From positions 17,628,111 to 17,692,110 of the forward strand of contig NC_092576.1 of assembly GCF_037975245.1 (NCBI RefSeq): a stretch of 64,000 nucleotides of DNA. Reading direction: 5' to 3'. Shown in pieces: positions 26,800 through 38,638 of this stretch. Numbering within the stretch: the stretch's first letter is position 1; each line of letters begins with the position of its first letter. Made by a program: the position numbers and the translations under genes. The notes under the pieces were generated by a model. That model did no database searches. It saw only the letters and a program-made list of their open reading frames with translations, and was not told the DNA's origin. This DNA comes from Apostichopus japonicus. Taxonomy: Eukaryota > Echinodermata > Holothuroidea > Aspidochirotida > Stichopodidae.

Positions 26800-27939
26800 T
26801 CGGCTCGGCATATTTAACAGTAACGAGATAAATTTACGTAAACACAAAACTCCAAACACCAAATCTCAAGTACTACGGAGCGCTGCAACAGTGTAATGTT
26901 GTGTGTTCTCAGACGTTTAAGAATGTCATCGTAGCGTCTCGTAAGTGAGCTGAGTTCCTCGACTGACGTCACGCCGCTTTACCGTAAATACAACAATTTT
27001 TCGAAAGTTTTTATTACCCTCGAATTTTTGATCGTTTATTCCTCGAGGATGCAAGCTCAGTGTGACGCAAATTGGGTATTATTGGAAAGCTACGAGTATA
27101 CAGAATACGATGAGATAGATTTTTTTTTTCCATTTCATAACCTCTTTAACTGTCATGATATAGAAATATGCATGCACCCTGACAGGCCAAGCCCTCAGAT
27201 ATCAACGTGGGGGTATGATATGTCAGTTGACAACTTCAAGCTATACTTTAGCGGACCCTAAACGTGATGGACTTAGTGTGTAAGATAATGGAAGGATTAC
27301 TTCTGGTACGACACCTACAACAGCTATAAAATAGAAAGCTCCTGATTAAAACCCTAAGAGGGCTGCCAACCGTGACTGAAATAAACACCGTCGCGTTCTG
27401 ACTTTTCAGGGATGATGAAGGCCAGTCTCTTAGCATTAGCAATTCCGTTAGATTTTTACAGTTTTACTGATCTTAAAATAGTGAATATACAACGGTGGTT
27501 TAATAGGGACATAGGAAAGGAAACAAGTCTGCAGCTCAAATCTGAACACTTGGACTTTGTGTCTCTTTATTTGGACTTTTGTTTTTGGATCTTTTAAAGT
27601 CCAAATTTTGAAGGAATAAAAAGAGGCAATATTTTGAGATGAAAAGTCAACATTGTGAGATTTTGGGACACTGCTTTTCTTTCGTATGTCCCTGTTAAGC
27701 CACCGTACAATGCTGACTTATTGTGTACACACGAAATTAAACTGCTGCATGCAAAACAGAAGTCTTCTGCTGTACACATGTAAGTAAAGGCGTAGTAGCT
27801 TCAAAGTGATAGTTTTACGTCTATCTTGTCCGTGCGCGCATGCAAACAGTGGTACAAGAGCGCTCACAAGATTATCAGGATAAAATCAGGAGCGCGCTCC
27901 GAAATATTTGACTGCATTGCATGCTGTACGTACAGAATA
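26800..27939. other. no gene recognised
   Basis: Several short open frames are present, none with a recognised motif, splice chain or conserved copy elsewhere in the window. Confidence 0.3.
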
Positions 27940-28315
27940 CCTCCGTGCGTGTGCGTTGATCAATATACGAGTGTTTACTATACCGTCATACACAATGGTT
28001 TGTCATTAGAAAATATCTGTTGTCATTTTGCAGGCGTTCATATCAACACGTACTGTACTGTACTGGGGAGTTCTCTCTCTATTGCAAGCAGTGTAGTCTG
28101 TAGTCCAGACGTTTGATATATCTTGACGTCGTTCTTCGCCTTAATTAAGTTGTTCGAACGACTCCAATGACGGCCCGAGGTTGCAGAGGAGAAAAGGACG
28201 ACATTTGAAGACATAGTAAACATAACGTGATTACGGTTATTAATATTTTACATTTTCTGAAGTTGTCTGTCTGCATGTATGTCTGTCTGTGAAGTTAGCC
28301 TATGCATAGTCTGCA
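27940..28315 (+). repeat. dispersed repeat, copy of 9660-10020 in the opposite orientation
   Basis: It shares with the minus strand of 9660-10020 the ordered words TTACTATACCGTC, AACACGTACTG, TATCTTGACGTCGTTCTTCG and CTGTCTGTGAAGTTAGCCTATG. Both copies have many substitutions. No transposon ends were identified. Confidence 0.5.
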
Positions 28316-28533
28316 ACGTATACCTAGTCTAGGCCTATCAGTATATGCCTTACTTTTGCCTTCAGTTTTATGCACAACGAGAACAGTGTTACGTCATGGA
28401 AATGAACCTATTAGCAACTGAGGCATTTTGACGGCACTTAATGCTTTCTGGGATCAGTGTAGAAAAGTATGTAGGAGAGTTAAAATATGTTCGGTCGGGA
28501 TTGCGCCAGTAATATGTCTGTTACTTCTTGTAG

Positions 28534-28698
28534 GTGCCAGACGTGGCACGAGAAGTTGAGAGCGCCATCGATGGCCATCTTCTACCTGTCATCTATCCAT
28601 TAGCGGCAGGGCTATTATTCAATGAAAAAGTCGAGAAAATATACTATGGAGAGGAGATGAAGAAATGTATGCACTGTATGCCTAAAAAGTCAATATAG
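28534..28698 (+). CDS. possible terminal exon, unknown protein
   Basis: After a TTCTTGTAG acceptor the frame is open for 54 codons to a TAG stop, beginning VPDVAREVESAIDGHLLPVI. The length is modest, no upstream partner exon was found, and the protein is not recognised. It could be the last exon of a gene or a chance open stretch. Confidence 0.2.
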   Translation: MPDVAREVESAIDGHLLPVIYPLAAGLLFNEKVEKIYYGEEMKKCMHCMPKKSI

Positions 28699-29896
28699 GC
28701 CATCCGTTCTTTTACCTTTTTTTTTTCTTTTCACTAGGCTACCTTTTACTATAAATACTCCGGACGTACCTTCTGTAATTCCACGATGTTACCAAAGCAA
28801 CGGAGCGTTAGATTCGAAACGGGGCTATTTTTAAAAGAATATACAAGTCCCATGGAATTGTCGTGAATTTCATATTTGTTTTGGTCATAATACGTTAAAT
28901 ACAGAGCAAAAGCTAGATAAGGTAGAAATTAGATAGATTTATTCGACAATGAGTAAAGTTTACCAGTAGAAAGTCCTAGTATGTCATAATTGAATTCTCC
29001 ACGCTACTAGGTTTTATTCTCGGCTACGTCTGCTGTATCCGCATGATCTGCTTTGTGTACTGTTATGAAAACCGCACATTTCGATTGTTTTTAATGCACA
29101 GAGAGCTCGTGTCATTGTTTATGTCGTAACTATACCTGTTTGTATCACACTGTCTTTCAAACGCCTGCCTCAGTAAACCAGCTTTTAAGAAATGTGAAGT
29201 TGTTCTAACAGGAGCATAGCTGTTTCCACACTTAATGGTTTATAATATAAAGGCTAAGTAATGTCACAACAGTCCCGAAGAACAAATATGATCAAGCTTG
29301 TCAGAAAAGATGCCGTGGTGGCCTTACACTGTACAAAAGAAGCATTTCTTTTGCAGGTACAGTGTTCATCCTTATATATACTTTCATTAACATTTCCAGT
29401 GAAAGGCGACGAGCGAGACAGAAATCAAATTAACTACTCAGGTCTTAAGTTCCGATCGGTTTCTATTGACAAGTTGTGCGAAATATTGCAATGACCTATA
29501 CTGTGTTTACGCGAAACAAAATACCAAATAGAAACAACCCCCTCGTCCCTCCACCTCCCCCCCAAAAAAAACACCCCAGACAAACAAACAAAGCGAAAGA
29601 AACTTAAAACACCATGCATAGACATGCAGATATTAACAACAACCCAAAAAATAAATAATAATAATAACAAAATAAAATAGTGCTTCGGCGGGGAATCGAA
29701 CCTAGGCAGACATGAGCATAAATTTAATCTTAAATAAATTGTGATGACTTAGCGAGAAAAAGATGAATGAAAAAGGCAATAATTAATTTGAATTATTGTA
29801 TTATAAAATTGAAGACAGGAAGCTAAATTTAACAAGAGATTACGCCTCATTACGCATTCGTGAAAAAAAAGAAAACAAAAGTAAACCAAAAGCACA

Positions 29897-30160
<264 letters not shown>

Positions 30161-30673
30161 CAAAAAAATAAAATAAATTAAGGAGTAATTAACATTTGTT
30201 CTCTTAAGGATTTACCGTGTAAAATTATTTCTACTTCATTAAACGTATAAGTAATCTAACGTGGACAATTTTTACCTCGTGTCATAAAAAAAACATTTGT
30301 TCGTGTCGTTATTAAATTGATATAACCCGGATCCTGTCTTTATTACGTCACGGCTGCAGTCTTCCATATCCACGTGCTACCGTATACATCTGACTCCAAA
30401 ATTATGTGTTTTAATTTCAATTTGTCACATAAACATAATGTCGTGTTCAAAATTCAGTAAGAAATTATTACTTTCGTTAACAAGAAATATTACCAACATT
30501 CTTTATAGTAAAGCGCCGCGGCATGGATTTAACTCATGACAGTTGTTTTTGCACGGGATCCTAGGGCTGATAGGACATGGAAAGGGAGGGAGGGAAGAAG
30601 GAAGGAGAAGGGCAGGGACAAGGGTAGGTAGGGAGCTGGTGAGCTGGGAATCTGGGGAGGGAATGGTCATGGG

Positions 30674-31193
30674 CAGTGGCGGCGGAACCGGGGGCTGGGG
30701 GGGGGGGCTCAGCCCCCAATGAAAAAGTTGAGGGGCAAATGCATGATAAGCCCCCCAATATTTACCAAGGCTCCGAAACGTGCATCTGCCCATTTTTCAA
30801 TGCATACTTGTCGATCTGTCCGATGCACACGTATACTATATAGGTGTAATAATCATCCCGGGGGACCCTCGGCCCGTCCCCTGGCTATAGACCTTTGCGA
30901 GTACACTACGAGTAATAGCTACTCTCTGAAAACACCATCGAATATACAAATTACAATGTTTTTACAGATTTTTACGTGCAATCTGAGAAATTGCAGGCCT
31001 GAGACAAATATTTTAGGGCTACGTATTCGCAGCATAAAACACTCGGGAAGTGCCGTTTCCGGCCATCTGGGGGTTTGAAAAACCCAAAATTTTCTCGTAC
31101 GCTCCGCGCCAACCGATGGTGGCGCTCCGCTTAGATAGTCTCCCGCGTAAGAACCCCCCCCCCCCCAATAATTTTCCCGTTCCGCCGCGCCTG
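30674..31193. mobile_element. hAT-like MITE (GCTCCGCGCC family) with an empty site in the duplicate
   Basis: Ends CAGTGGCGGCGGAAC and (reverse-complemented) CAGGCGCGGCGGAAC are flanked by GTCATGGG (30666-30673) and GTTATGGG (31194-31201), an 8-bp target duplication with one mismatch. The duplicated block at 51.4-51.5 kb has a single GTCATGGG followed directly by AAGAGAGG, which is the unoccupied site. The element is 520 bases, GC-rich, with two poly-C/G runs and no transposase. Confidence 0.85.
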
Positions 31194-31260
31194 GTTATGG
31201 GAAGAGAGGAAGGAGGGAGGAATACAGGGAGGAAGGAGAGGGATGAATAAGGGCCTAATC

Positions 31261-34200
31261 CTAGAATAAAACATTTACAAGAACTACACCCATTATCGTG
31301 GCAACGATAGAAATTATCCAGCCGACGGCGATGGCTTGGTTAGCCAATCTACGGGCCTCTTCCGCAGCATGTCTTGCCGCCACCATTTCACCGTAAGAGG
31401 CTCGAATGCTTGCCTGTTCAAAGAAAAGAAAAATGGCAAGTTTAAGCTTGTTCTAGCTTGCCGGATTAGGACTCACTTCGGTCATCGTCACGTGGTAAAT
31501 CGTTGATAGCTCATTGGCATTGAAAGTTCACGTGTGCTTCAGATTACGCCTTATCAAGATTGTTATCCCTATACATATCCTTATAGTCTCGACATGTAAA
31601 GGGATATACTGTGCTTCAACCCACATCAGATATGTGAGGATTGGTGTGTCAGTGCGCTAGTTGGTGAGGGGAAAGTCATGAATAATTCATTATCTTACAG
31701 AAATATCAAGTATGTACGCTTTTTGGTTTCGATGAAATCGTAACCTATGCATTAATGCAGGCGGAGACTGTGTGCGTGTGTGTGTGTGACGCCTGGCTTG
31801 TAAACACGGTATCTCAAGTAGGGAAGCTTGGACCAATCTAATATTTGCTGTATATGAGTACCACATTGAGTAGATGTGCCCTATTGTTTTTGGTGCCCGT
31901 GAATGTCACCAAAGGTCAGTTAGAGGCCAAAAACCAAAATATTAAAACAAGCAATAACTCCCATTGACAGGGTCCGACATGGTTGATATTTTGGGACTAG
32001 TTGTGAATGGTGTCAGGGATCATTTCGAAACATAACGGTCGTGTGATCCAAGGTCAACAAAGGTCAATCAGGGGTCAAAAACTAGTATTTTTGCAATAAC
32101 TTGAGAACCAAATGTCCGTCAAGGTTGGGAGTTACGCTATTGTAATCCAGGAGTCGACACGCATCTAGGTGACCTTTGACCTCAGGTGACCTTTATCAGT
32201 TATTTTGGGTTATTTGAATTTTCGTGGCTATAATCGGATCTCAAAGGTACCTTCTGATCAAAATGGTCCATAGTTGACCCCTGTGCGACCTTCGTGTGCG
32301 AAGTAGGATGTTCGCACTTGTCATGGCTTGTCATGTTGCTTTTTTGGAATCAGCGTGTCAAACTACATCGACCGCGAGGTCAAATGGTCAAATGGTCAAA
32401 GGTCAAATTTTGAAAAATATGCTCATTTTAGGAGATACGGGGCAAAACAAATCAAAACCAAAAAAAGTTTGTCAATATGTTGATATATGATAGAGCTCTT
32501 TGTGCTATATATAGGAAACCAACTCCCGCTTCAATCGGACACCCAGTTCTCAAGTTATGAGGGGCCAAATTGGTTTTGATACCTTTCTAGTAATTACATT
32601 ATGTGTGTACATTGTAGGCCAATCAAATTTTACGACAGAGTGCACCTCATCAAGAGAAACATTTTTGATAAAAACTATCAGGTCATCCAAGGTCATTGAA
32701 GGTTGATTATGTGCAAAAAACTGTCAGCTTATGCTAATTTTTGCAACAGCGTCTAGTCACCAAGTCTGACATGACTGGTTTATTAGGACAAGTTGTGAAT
32801 GAAGTAAGGGCACATTTTCTAAAATAACCGCGATGTGATCCAAGGTCACCAAAGGTCAATTATGGGTCAAAATGTGTTTTTTTTTTCTCAATAACTTGTG
32901 AAACTACCACTGACAGGGTCCGACATGGTTGATATGTGGGCGGGACTAGTTGTGAATGGGGTAAGGGATCGTTTCCAAACATAACGGTAATATGATCCAA
33001 GGTGAACAAAGGTCAATTAGGGGTCAAAAACTAGTATTTTTGCAATAACTTGAGAACCGAATGTCGATCAAGCTCAGAATTTTGGGACAGAGTGCACAAT
33101 ATCAAAGGGAACATTTTTGATAAAAACCATTAGGTCATCCAAGGTCATTCAAGGTTGATTGTGTGCAAAAAACTGCCAAATTATGCTACGTTTTGCATCA
33201 CCTTCTAGTCACGAAGGTTGACATGGCTGATATATTGGGACAAGTTGTGAGTGGAGTAGGGACACATTTTCAAATGTAACTGTAATGTAATCCAAGGTCA
33301 CCAAAGGTCAATTATGGGTCAAAATGATTTTTTTGGCAGTATATAGTGAAACTACCATTGACAGGGTCCAACATGGTTAATATTTGTGGACTAGTTGTGA
33401 ATCCGGTAAGGGATCTTTTCAAAACATAACAGTCATGCGATCCAAGGTGAACAAAGGTCAATTAGGGGTCAAAAACTAGTATTTTTGCAATAAGTTGAGA
33501 ACCAAATGACAATCAAGGTTGGGAGTTACGCTATTGTAATACAATAGTCGACCTGCATTTGAGTGACCTTTGACCTCAGGTTGACCTCCAGTGACCTGTA
33601 TAAGCTTCTTTCATGTTGATTCTTTGAAGTTTCGTGGTCATATTCTAATCTTAATTGTCCATAAGTGGACTCCTCTGCAACCTTAATGTGAGAAGTTATT
33701 GGAAATTTGCTTTGGTTTTGTAATGCTTGGTGTGTGGATTCATTACATTGAGTACCAGAATCCTATTGTTTTTGATGAAGGTGTGTATAACCACGTACAG
33801 TAGACTGACCTGTGTAAGCATGCCATTGTGTTATTGTAACAGCTAGTTCTGGTTATACTAACAAGCAAAAGTCTAGTGCATTGAAGTCATCGAAACCTCA
33901 ATACATTTTGCATTCTGGTTACCGCTTGTGACCAGAAAATAATGTTCGGTGCAAATAGGCATAAAGCTATGGACATGTACATATGTGACGTCATTCCACA
34001 AAGATAATACATGGGAGCGTTGAATTACTTGCGCCGCTAGATCTAGGTCGTTTGTGACAGAGAAGAACTTATACGCAATGCACAGGCCCATTTATCATCA
34101 TCTGAATTTGGTTAATATTTAGGACAAATAGTCGTAAATCAGCCGAGATCACCCGTAGAAGTGATAGAAGTGACCAAGTTATGATGGGGAGAGGTATCAT

Positions 34201-35611
34201 TTTGGTATCATTTTATGTACAAAGTGTTAACTTGTGTGTCTTTATGTTTCCCAAGTCATTATTACCCTATCCTGGTTGCCCCACTTGGTCGGTTCATTTC
34301 ATTTGATGTGATTCCTGAAAGCACAAGTTAGTTGTGCCTTTTAATTGTCAGTCAGCTGTCAGTGCTCAATACATTATCTGATGAATGAATCAATGGAGGA
34401 ATGGTTGAGTGGATGAATAAATGAATACATGAATGGATGAATGAATTAACTAATGAATGAATGAATGAATGAATGAATGAATGAATGGATGAATAAATGA
34501 ATACATGAATGGATGAATGAATGAACAAATGAATGATTGAATGGAATGAAGGATTGAATGGATGAATGATTGAATTCATGAATGAATGAATGAATGAATA
34601 AATGAATGAATGAATGGTTTAATGGATGAATAAATGAATACATGAATGGAATGAAGGATTGAATGAATAAATAAATAAATGACGAATGAATGGGTGGATG
34701 AATGAATGAACGAATGAATGGATGAATCAATGAAGGAATTGATGAATTAATTCAGGAATGAAGGAATGAAGGAATTCATGTTATTTGATACCTCATCGGA
34801 CTTCCGAATTGCCCAACTTCCAAGTGGCCAACAGCAACATAGGCTACACATTGCTAAGTCATGGTAGTCATCGAATTGCTCTGTGGACACTCTGGTCACC
34901 GTCTGGTTGTGTGGTGGTCTAGTGGGCCTGCCCTGTAAAATAAACATAGAAAACATAACCTCAATCAGAGGCGGTGGAGTAGGGTTCACTTAAACCTGAG
35001 AGGGAATGGGAGGGGAAACTTCGAAGGGCAGTAGGACATGTGACTGTGATTTTACAAAGCAACCCACAAAGCCAGTTCAAAATCGTCCCGCGAAAATCCC
35101 CCCACTCTCCCCAACGACAAACAATTGAATGAATACAGTCGTTGTGAACCATTTTTTCTTTCGTTCTATAGTTTATGAAAAAGCTCAGTTCACACTTCAA
35201 ACTGATAGTATGAACAATATACCTTTCTATTATATAAAGGCTCGAAGAGTACAATATTCTATATGAGTGCTTCGAAAAGGTTGGAATGTAAACTTTGGAG
35301 TGTTCACAAACCGTTTATAGAATATATTGTACCTTAAACTGGTTGAGAGGGTTAGGAAGACAACGAACGCGAAGACGGTATGAAGGCCAAATGAATGTAT
35401 GACACGGAACTGTAAACACATATACTCACGCACACACAAAGCCACGGTCATCAATCTTGAGGGATACAGTAGGAGAGAAATTTCTGATGCGATGAGAAGG
35501 GAATAAATATGTGTGATCTTCCAGTTGATAGTCATCGTTACTTACATTTGGCGTCATTTCGTTGGTCTGAAGATACCACGTCGAGTTTCCTTGACTGGGT
35601 CCTTCATCCAT
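31261..35611 (-). CDS. CD225/dispanin-domain membrane protein (IFITM-like superfamily), copy 1
   Basis: Three exons on the minus strand, all joined in phase 0: 35611-35546 (22 codons, from ATG), 34932-34792 (47 codons) and 31413-31261 (50 codons plus TAG), giving 119 residues. Donors are GTAAGT and GTATCA; acceptors are TTTTACAG and TTGAACAG. Exon 2 carries the first CD225 segment with CSLCCCWPLG and the loop AIRKSDE; exon 3 continues through AARHAAEEARRLANQAI into the hydrophobic GWIISIVATIMGVVLVNVLF. A cysteine-rich WPLG helix, a basic loop with an Ala/Arg helix and a final membrane helix form the standard CD225 layout. Family members sit in membranes with roles in trafficking, membrane fusion control or synapse proteins; which applies here cannot be told. 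Intron 2 has gained about 2.2 kb of repeats compared with its duplicate. Confidence 0.8.
31725..33914. mobile_element. insertion rich in AGGTCA words, tandem units about 445 bp
   Basis: Absent from the duplicate, where the flanks join directly at about 52001. It starts GGTTTCGATGA, and the complement TCATCGAAACC occurs at 33887-33897, suggesting inverted ends. Inside, units with a GGGTCCGACATGGTTGATAT core, AGTTGTGAATG, CCAAGGTCA..AAAGGTCA and TTTTTGCAATAACTTGAGAA recur; the spacing of matching words is about 445 bases (32631 and 33076; about 32920 and 33367). No protein-coding frame is evident. It is a repeat of unknown class. Confidence 0.65.
34375..34770. repeat. (GAAT)n tetranucleotide microsatellite in CD225 intron 2
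   Basis: About 400 bases of interrupted GAAT/GGAT/AAAT tetranucleotide repeat. A homologous tract is in the same intron of the duplicate gene (52460-52790). Confidence 0.9.
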
Positions 35612-35663
35612 TGGAATGTAAAGAGGTTCAGCTAGTGAAGAGATGAAGATTAATATAGGCAGT

Positions 35664-35905
35664 AAAGTTTGACACTATTTCAAACCCTATCGATGCAAAG
35701 TTGATGCTTTTACATACCCTGTCAGTATAATGTTATTTCGTACCAAAGCATTTCAAAGTTTGATGCTATTTCAAACCGTATCCGCCCAAAGTGTGATGCT
35801 ATTTCATCCTCTATCCGCCCAAAGTTTGATACTATTTCATACTCTATCCGCCCAAAGTTTAATGCTATTTCAAACCCTATCCGTACAAAATTTGGTGCTA
35901 TTTGT
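35664..35905. repeat. 33-bp minisatellite upstream of CD225 copy 1
   Basis: At least four tandem units of the type AAAGTTTGATGCTATTTCAA plus a CCCTATCCGCCC-like end lie 50-300 bases upstream of the start codon. The counterpart is at 53850-54075. An open frame with a 12-residue FGRI.EIASN periodicity is a by-product. Confidence 0.8.
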
Positions 35906-36449
35906 ATAGACACTGTATAGTAGTATTAGTTTTAAAGTGTGCGGGTGCGTACGGTAGGTATATGTTAGTGTGAGTGAGTGACGGGGATGGTTGCGTCTGG
36001 GACACTGTCCGCCTTTCTAACAAGCTTCTCATCATACTTGGAGACTGCATTAGGATATTAGTGGTCGCTAACTCCCTTACCAGTAATCCAATTTAATTTG
36101 AGAAATGAGTGTAGTTTACAAAGAAGAAAATATATCATGTTATTACGCAATTCTCTTTGATTATCAGTGATTCAAGTTAAATTTCGAGTGCAGATCACAG
36201 CACTTTTGCGAAGGTCATTTCAATAGCTATAACCTACTACAAGTTGTTAACATGGATCATATATCGGCAGTGTGTATCATCTTGGTTTGCAGTGCATTCG
36301 ATCGTCTTCACAAGAAACACCGCCAGCCCAAATGAACCGTTAATATGCGAATATGCGAAGTACAGTTACAGTCAATCGAATAAGCCATAAATATCCCTGA
36401 GTCGAATTCAGTCAGAGACGTGAGTAACCGGAAAAATTTCAGTTTAGAA

Positions 36450-36779
36450 ATGCAGCAGCCTATTTGCCACAAATCTTTTCATTTTCGAGAATCAAACTTA
36501 TGGTACATCCGTGTTTGCATTCACAACCACAAGGAGGAACCCGTTAGCTACATCACATCATTCGTACCATTCAAAATAAGATTAAAACGATTTACTCAAA
36601 GAGACAGAGCAAAGAAACTACTCACCAGACATTTCGACAATGAAGTGAATTCAGATAGAAAGTTTTCCGACAATAGTTTGAGGCGGACGACACTTTTGCT
36701 ATTACCTTACTGTAGCTACTCAGCCTTCACATTCAGGAACAAAAGGTCAACTGCCAACTATCAATTTGACTCCTGTTGA
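36450..36779 (+). CDS. uncertain ORF divergent from CD225 copy 1
   Basis: From the first ATG it has 109 codons, with 10 more open codons upstream. It is basic (RLKRFTQRDRAKKLLTRHF) with no recognised domain. The duplicate at 54633-54962 keeps the same length without indels, but of the differences between the two copies most change the amino acid (about 16 against about 3 silent by eye). That is close to a neutral pattern, so protein function is doubtful; it may be upstream or untranslated DNA. Confidence 0.25.
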   Translation: MQQPICHKSFHFRESNLWYIRVCIHNHKEEPVSYITSFVPFKIRLKRFTQRDRAKKLLTRHFDNEVNSDRKFSDNSLRRTTLLLLPYCSYSAFTFRNKRSTANYQFDSC

Positions 36780-37075
36780 TTACGTACAGACGACTCAAAG
36801 AAGTTAATAGCAAACAAAAGCAAACTGTAACACAAAGTTGCATTATGTTTCTGAGTTTCCTGACAGTATTTTGTGACCCACTGAAAAGGAAAGCTGTTTG
36901 GATAAGTTTGGATAGGAAGGGCCTGTTTTTACTGGGAAAGAAAAACTCATGCAAGACTGAACAAGACAATATACTTATATTTACTTTATACGAGTGGGAA
37001 GCAGCCGGAAGTGACTCAGCGGCCATGTTGGGATATTCATAAACATCACCGCGCACATACAGTGCATACGTTGCT

Positions 37076-37369
37076 ATGTCGGTCGGTGGCCGAGAAGGTG
37101 ATGGGAAGAGAGGCCAAGGAAGGAAGTGAATGTAGCAGAAACAATCCTAATTGATCAAGGAAGTGAAGGTGAACATTTGAAACCCTGAGAATTATGGATT
37201 ATGCCAGACTAAAATGTTAAATATGCCTATTTTCCGTGCAGGAAAAGATATGGAATGGGTCGTCTGTACAGAGACAGACGCCACAAGGGCAATGGAATAC
37301 AAAGTCTATGGGATAAGTCGGACTAGGAACTTGAGAGGCATCACTTCCTCAATGGTTAGGGCCTTTTAA
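37076..37369 (+). CDS. possible small two-exon gene, unknown protein
   Basis: ATG at 37076 starts MSVGGRE, and a GTGATG donor follows at 37098 in phase 1. An acceptor TTTCCGTGCAG ends at 37241, after which the frame in matching phase encodes KDMEWVVCTETDATRAMEYK and continues to a TAA at 37367-37369, 49 residues in total. The 5' side is relatively CpG-rich. No family was recognised. A longer transcript with a different second donor is possible. Confidence 0.25.
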
Positions 37370-38472
37370 TTTCAAGAAAAATGTTAAGCATTTCTTCTAA
37401 ATTCACTTTAAATTGGGGAAAGAATTTCATAACTGGACTAGGCTACATCATCCATGCACAAACTATTTGTACCGGTATTTAGTATTGGGAAGGGCAAATA
37501 TTAAATGTTTAGTATGCTCGCAGGGTTACAAAAATTGAGTTTATTTCCATCTAGAAACTAAAAATGCAAGTCCCATGATAAATAAAAAACAATTAGGAGG
37601 AACAATTTCATGCGTCAGGAATTTCAGGAAAACCTTGTCGCATAGGGTTTGTGCATGAGGCCGGGGTCTTAAGGCAGTGTCCAGAAGTGGAATTCCTTTC
37701 AGAAAACATTAGTGTCCAGTTTGGGGAATGGAATTTACACAATCATCTACGGGTCATTATTTTTGTACATGTATTCATTTTTTTTTAAGTAAATGCAGAC
37801 AGACAACTATTAATAGTTCATATACACAGTTATATCTTTGCTGCAACAGCAATTTATTTAGCAGTTCTCCACACTTTCAGTTTAAATCTTTATATTCCTC
37901 AGCTTTTTACAGGTTGGTTCCCACAGTAATGTAAGTAATGCCCTAGTACATACATATAGTAATATACAGCAGGGAAAGTTTAGCAACGGAAAAATACATT
38001 TTCTACTGGTTTAAAAATGAAATATAAACATGCGAAGTCTTTTTAGAATACTAATTTTTCATAAATATGCAAAGATACATTTGATGGCCCTATAACATTT
38101 AATTCCTTATTGACAGTGTTCTCCACGGGCCAAATATTAACAGGGCACTGTGTACAGCTTTAGTACTGTGCTTGAATGTTACTGGATTTTTGTGCAATAT
38201 GAACGTGATATAGATTTGTACACCACAAATTCTGTTAAGAAAGCATGGGTTCGTTTTTTCGTTTAACCGTGATTGAAAATCAACATTTAACAGAGCCACT
38301 CTGCTGAAAGTAGCTGCGGAGAACTCTGACGGTCAATCCATGTCATTTTAACAACATCTGAACAATTTGCTTTGAATAACAATTAAATTTAAGCAGATTT
38401 TTCAGTTCTCATGAAACACTAGTTCACTACGGAAGCTTAATAAAATTTGCATGTTTCCATGTTACCAAGATA

Positions 38473-38638
38473 CAGGCCTGGAATTTCACGGAGGCCACGG
38501 AGGCCATGGCCTCTGTTGCCCTGGTCTTGGCCATGGTGCCCCTTAAAAAATCCTATTGGGTTTTGACGTTTTGCTATGGAAGTGCCCTTTGCAAATTGAA
38601 AACGGTCTTGCCCTCTCAAAGATGAAATTCCAGGCCTG
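38473..38638. mobile_element. foldback MITE
   Basis: Exact 16-bp inverted ends CAGGCCTGGAATTTCA (38473-38488 and complement at 38623-38638) enclose 134 bases with a GGAGGCCACGGAGGCCATGG tract. No clear target duplication was found. Confidence 0.7.

Noticed and set aside
34352-34730. His/Ser/Ile/Phe-rich repeat frames (also 52431-52700)
   Set aside because: Produced by the (GAAT)n tetranucleotide tract inside CD225 introns.
35722-35913. Minus-strand frame with a 12-residue FGRI.FEIASN repeat
   Set aside because: Generated by the 33-bp minisatellite, whose length is a multiple of three.
36420-36449. GTG start for the 119-codon frame
   Set aside because: A eukaryotic gene would use ATG; the first in-frame ATG is at 36450 (54633 in the duplicate).
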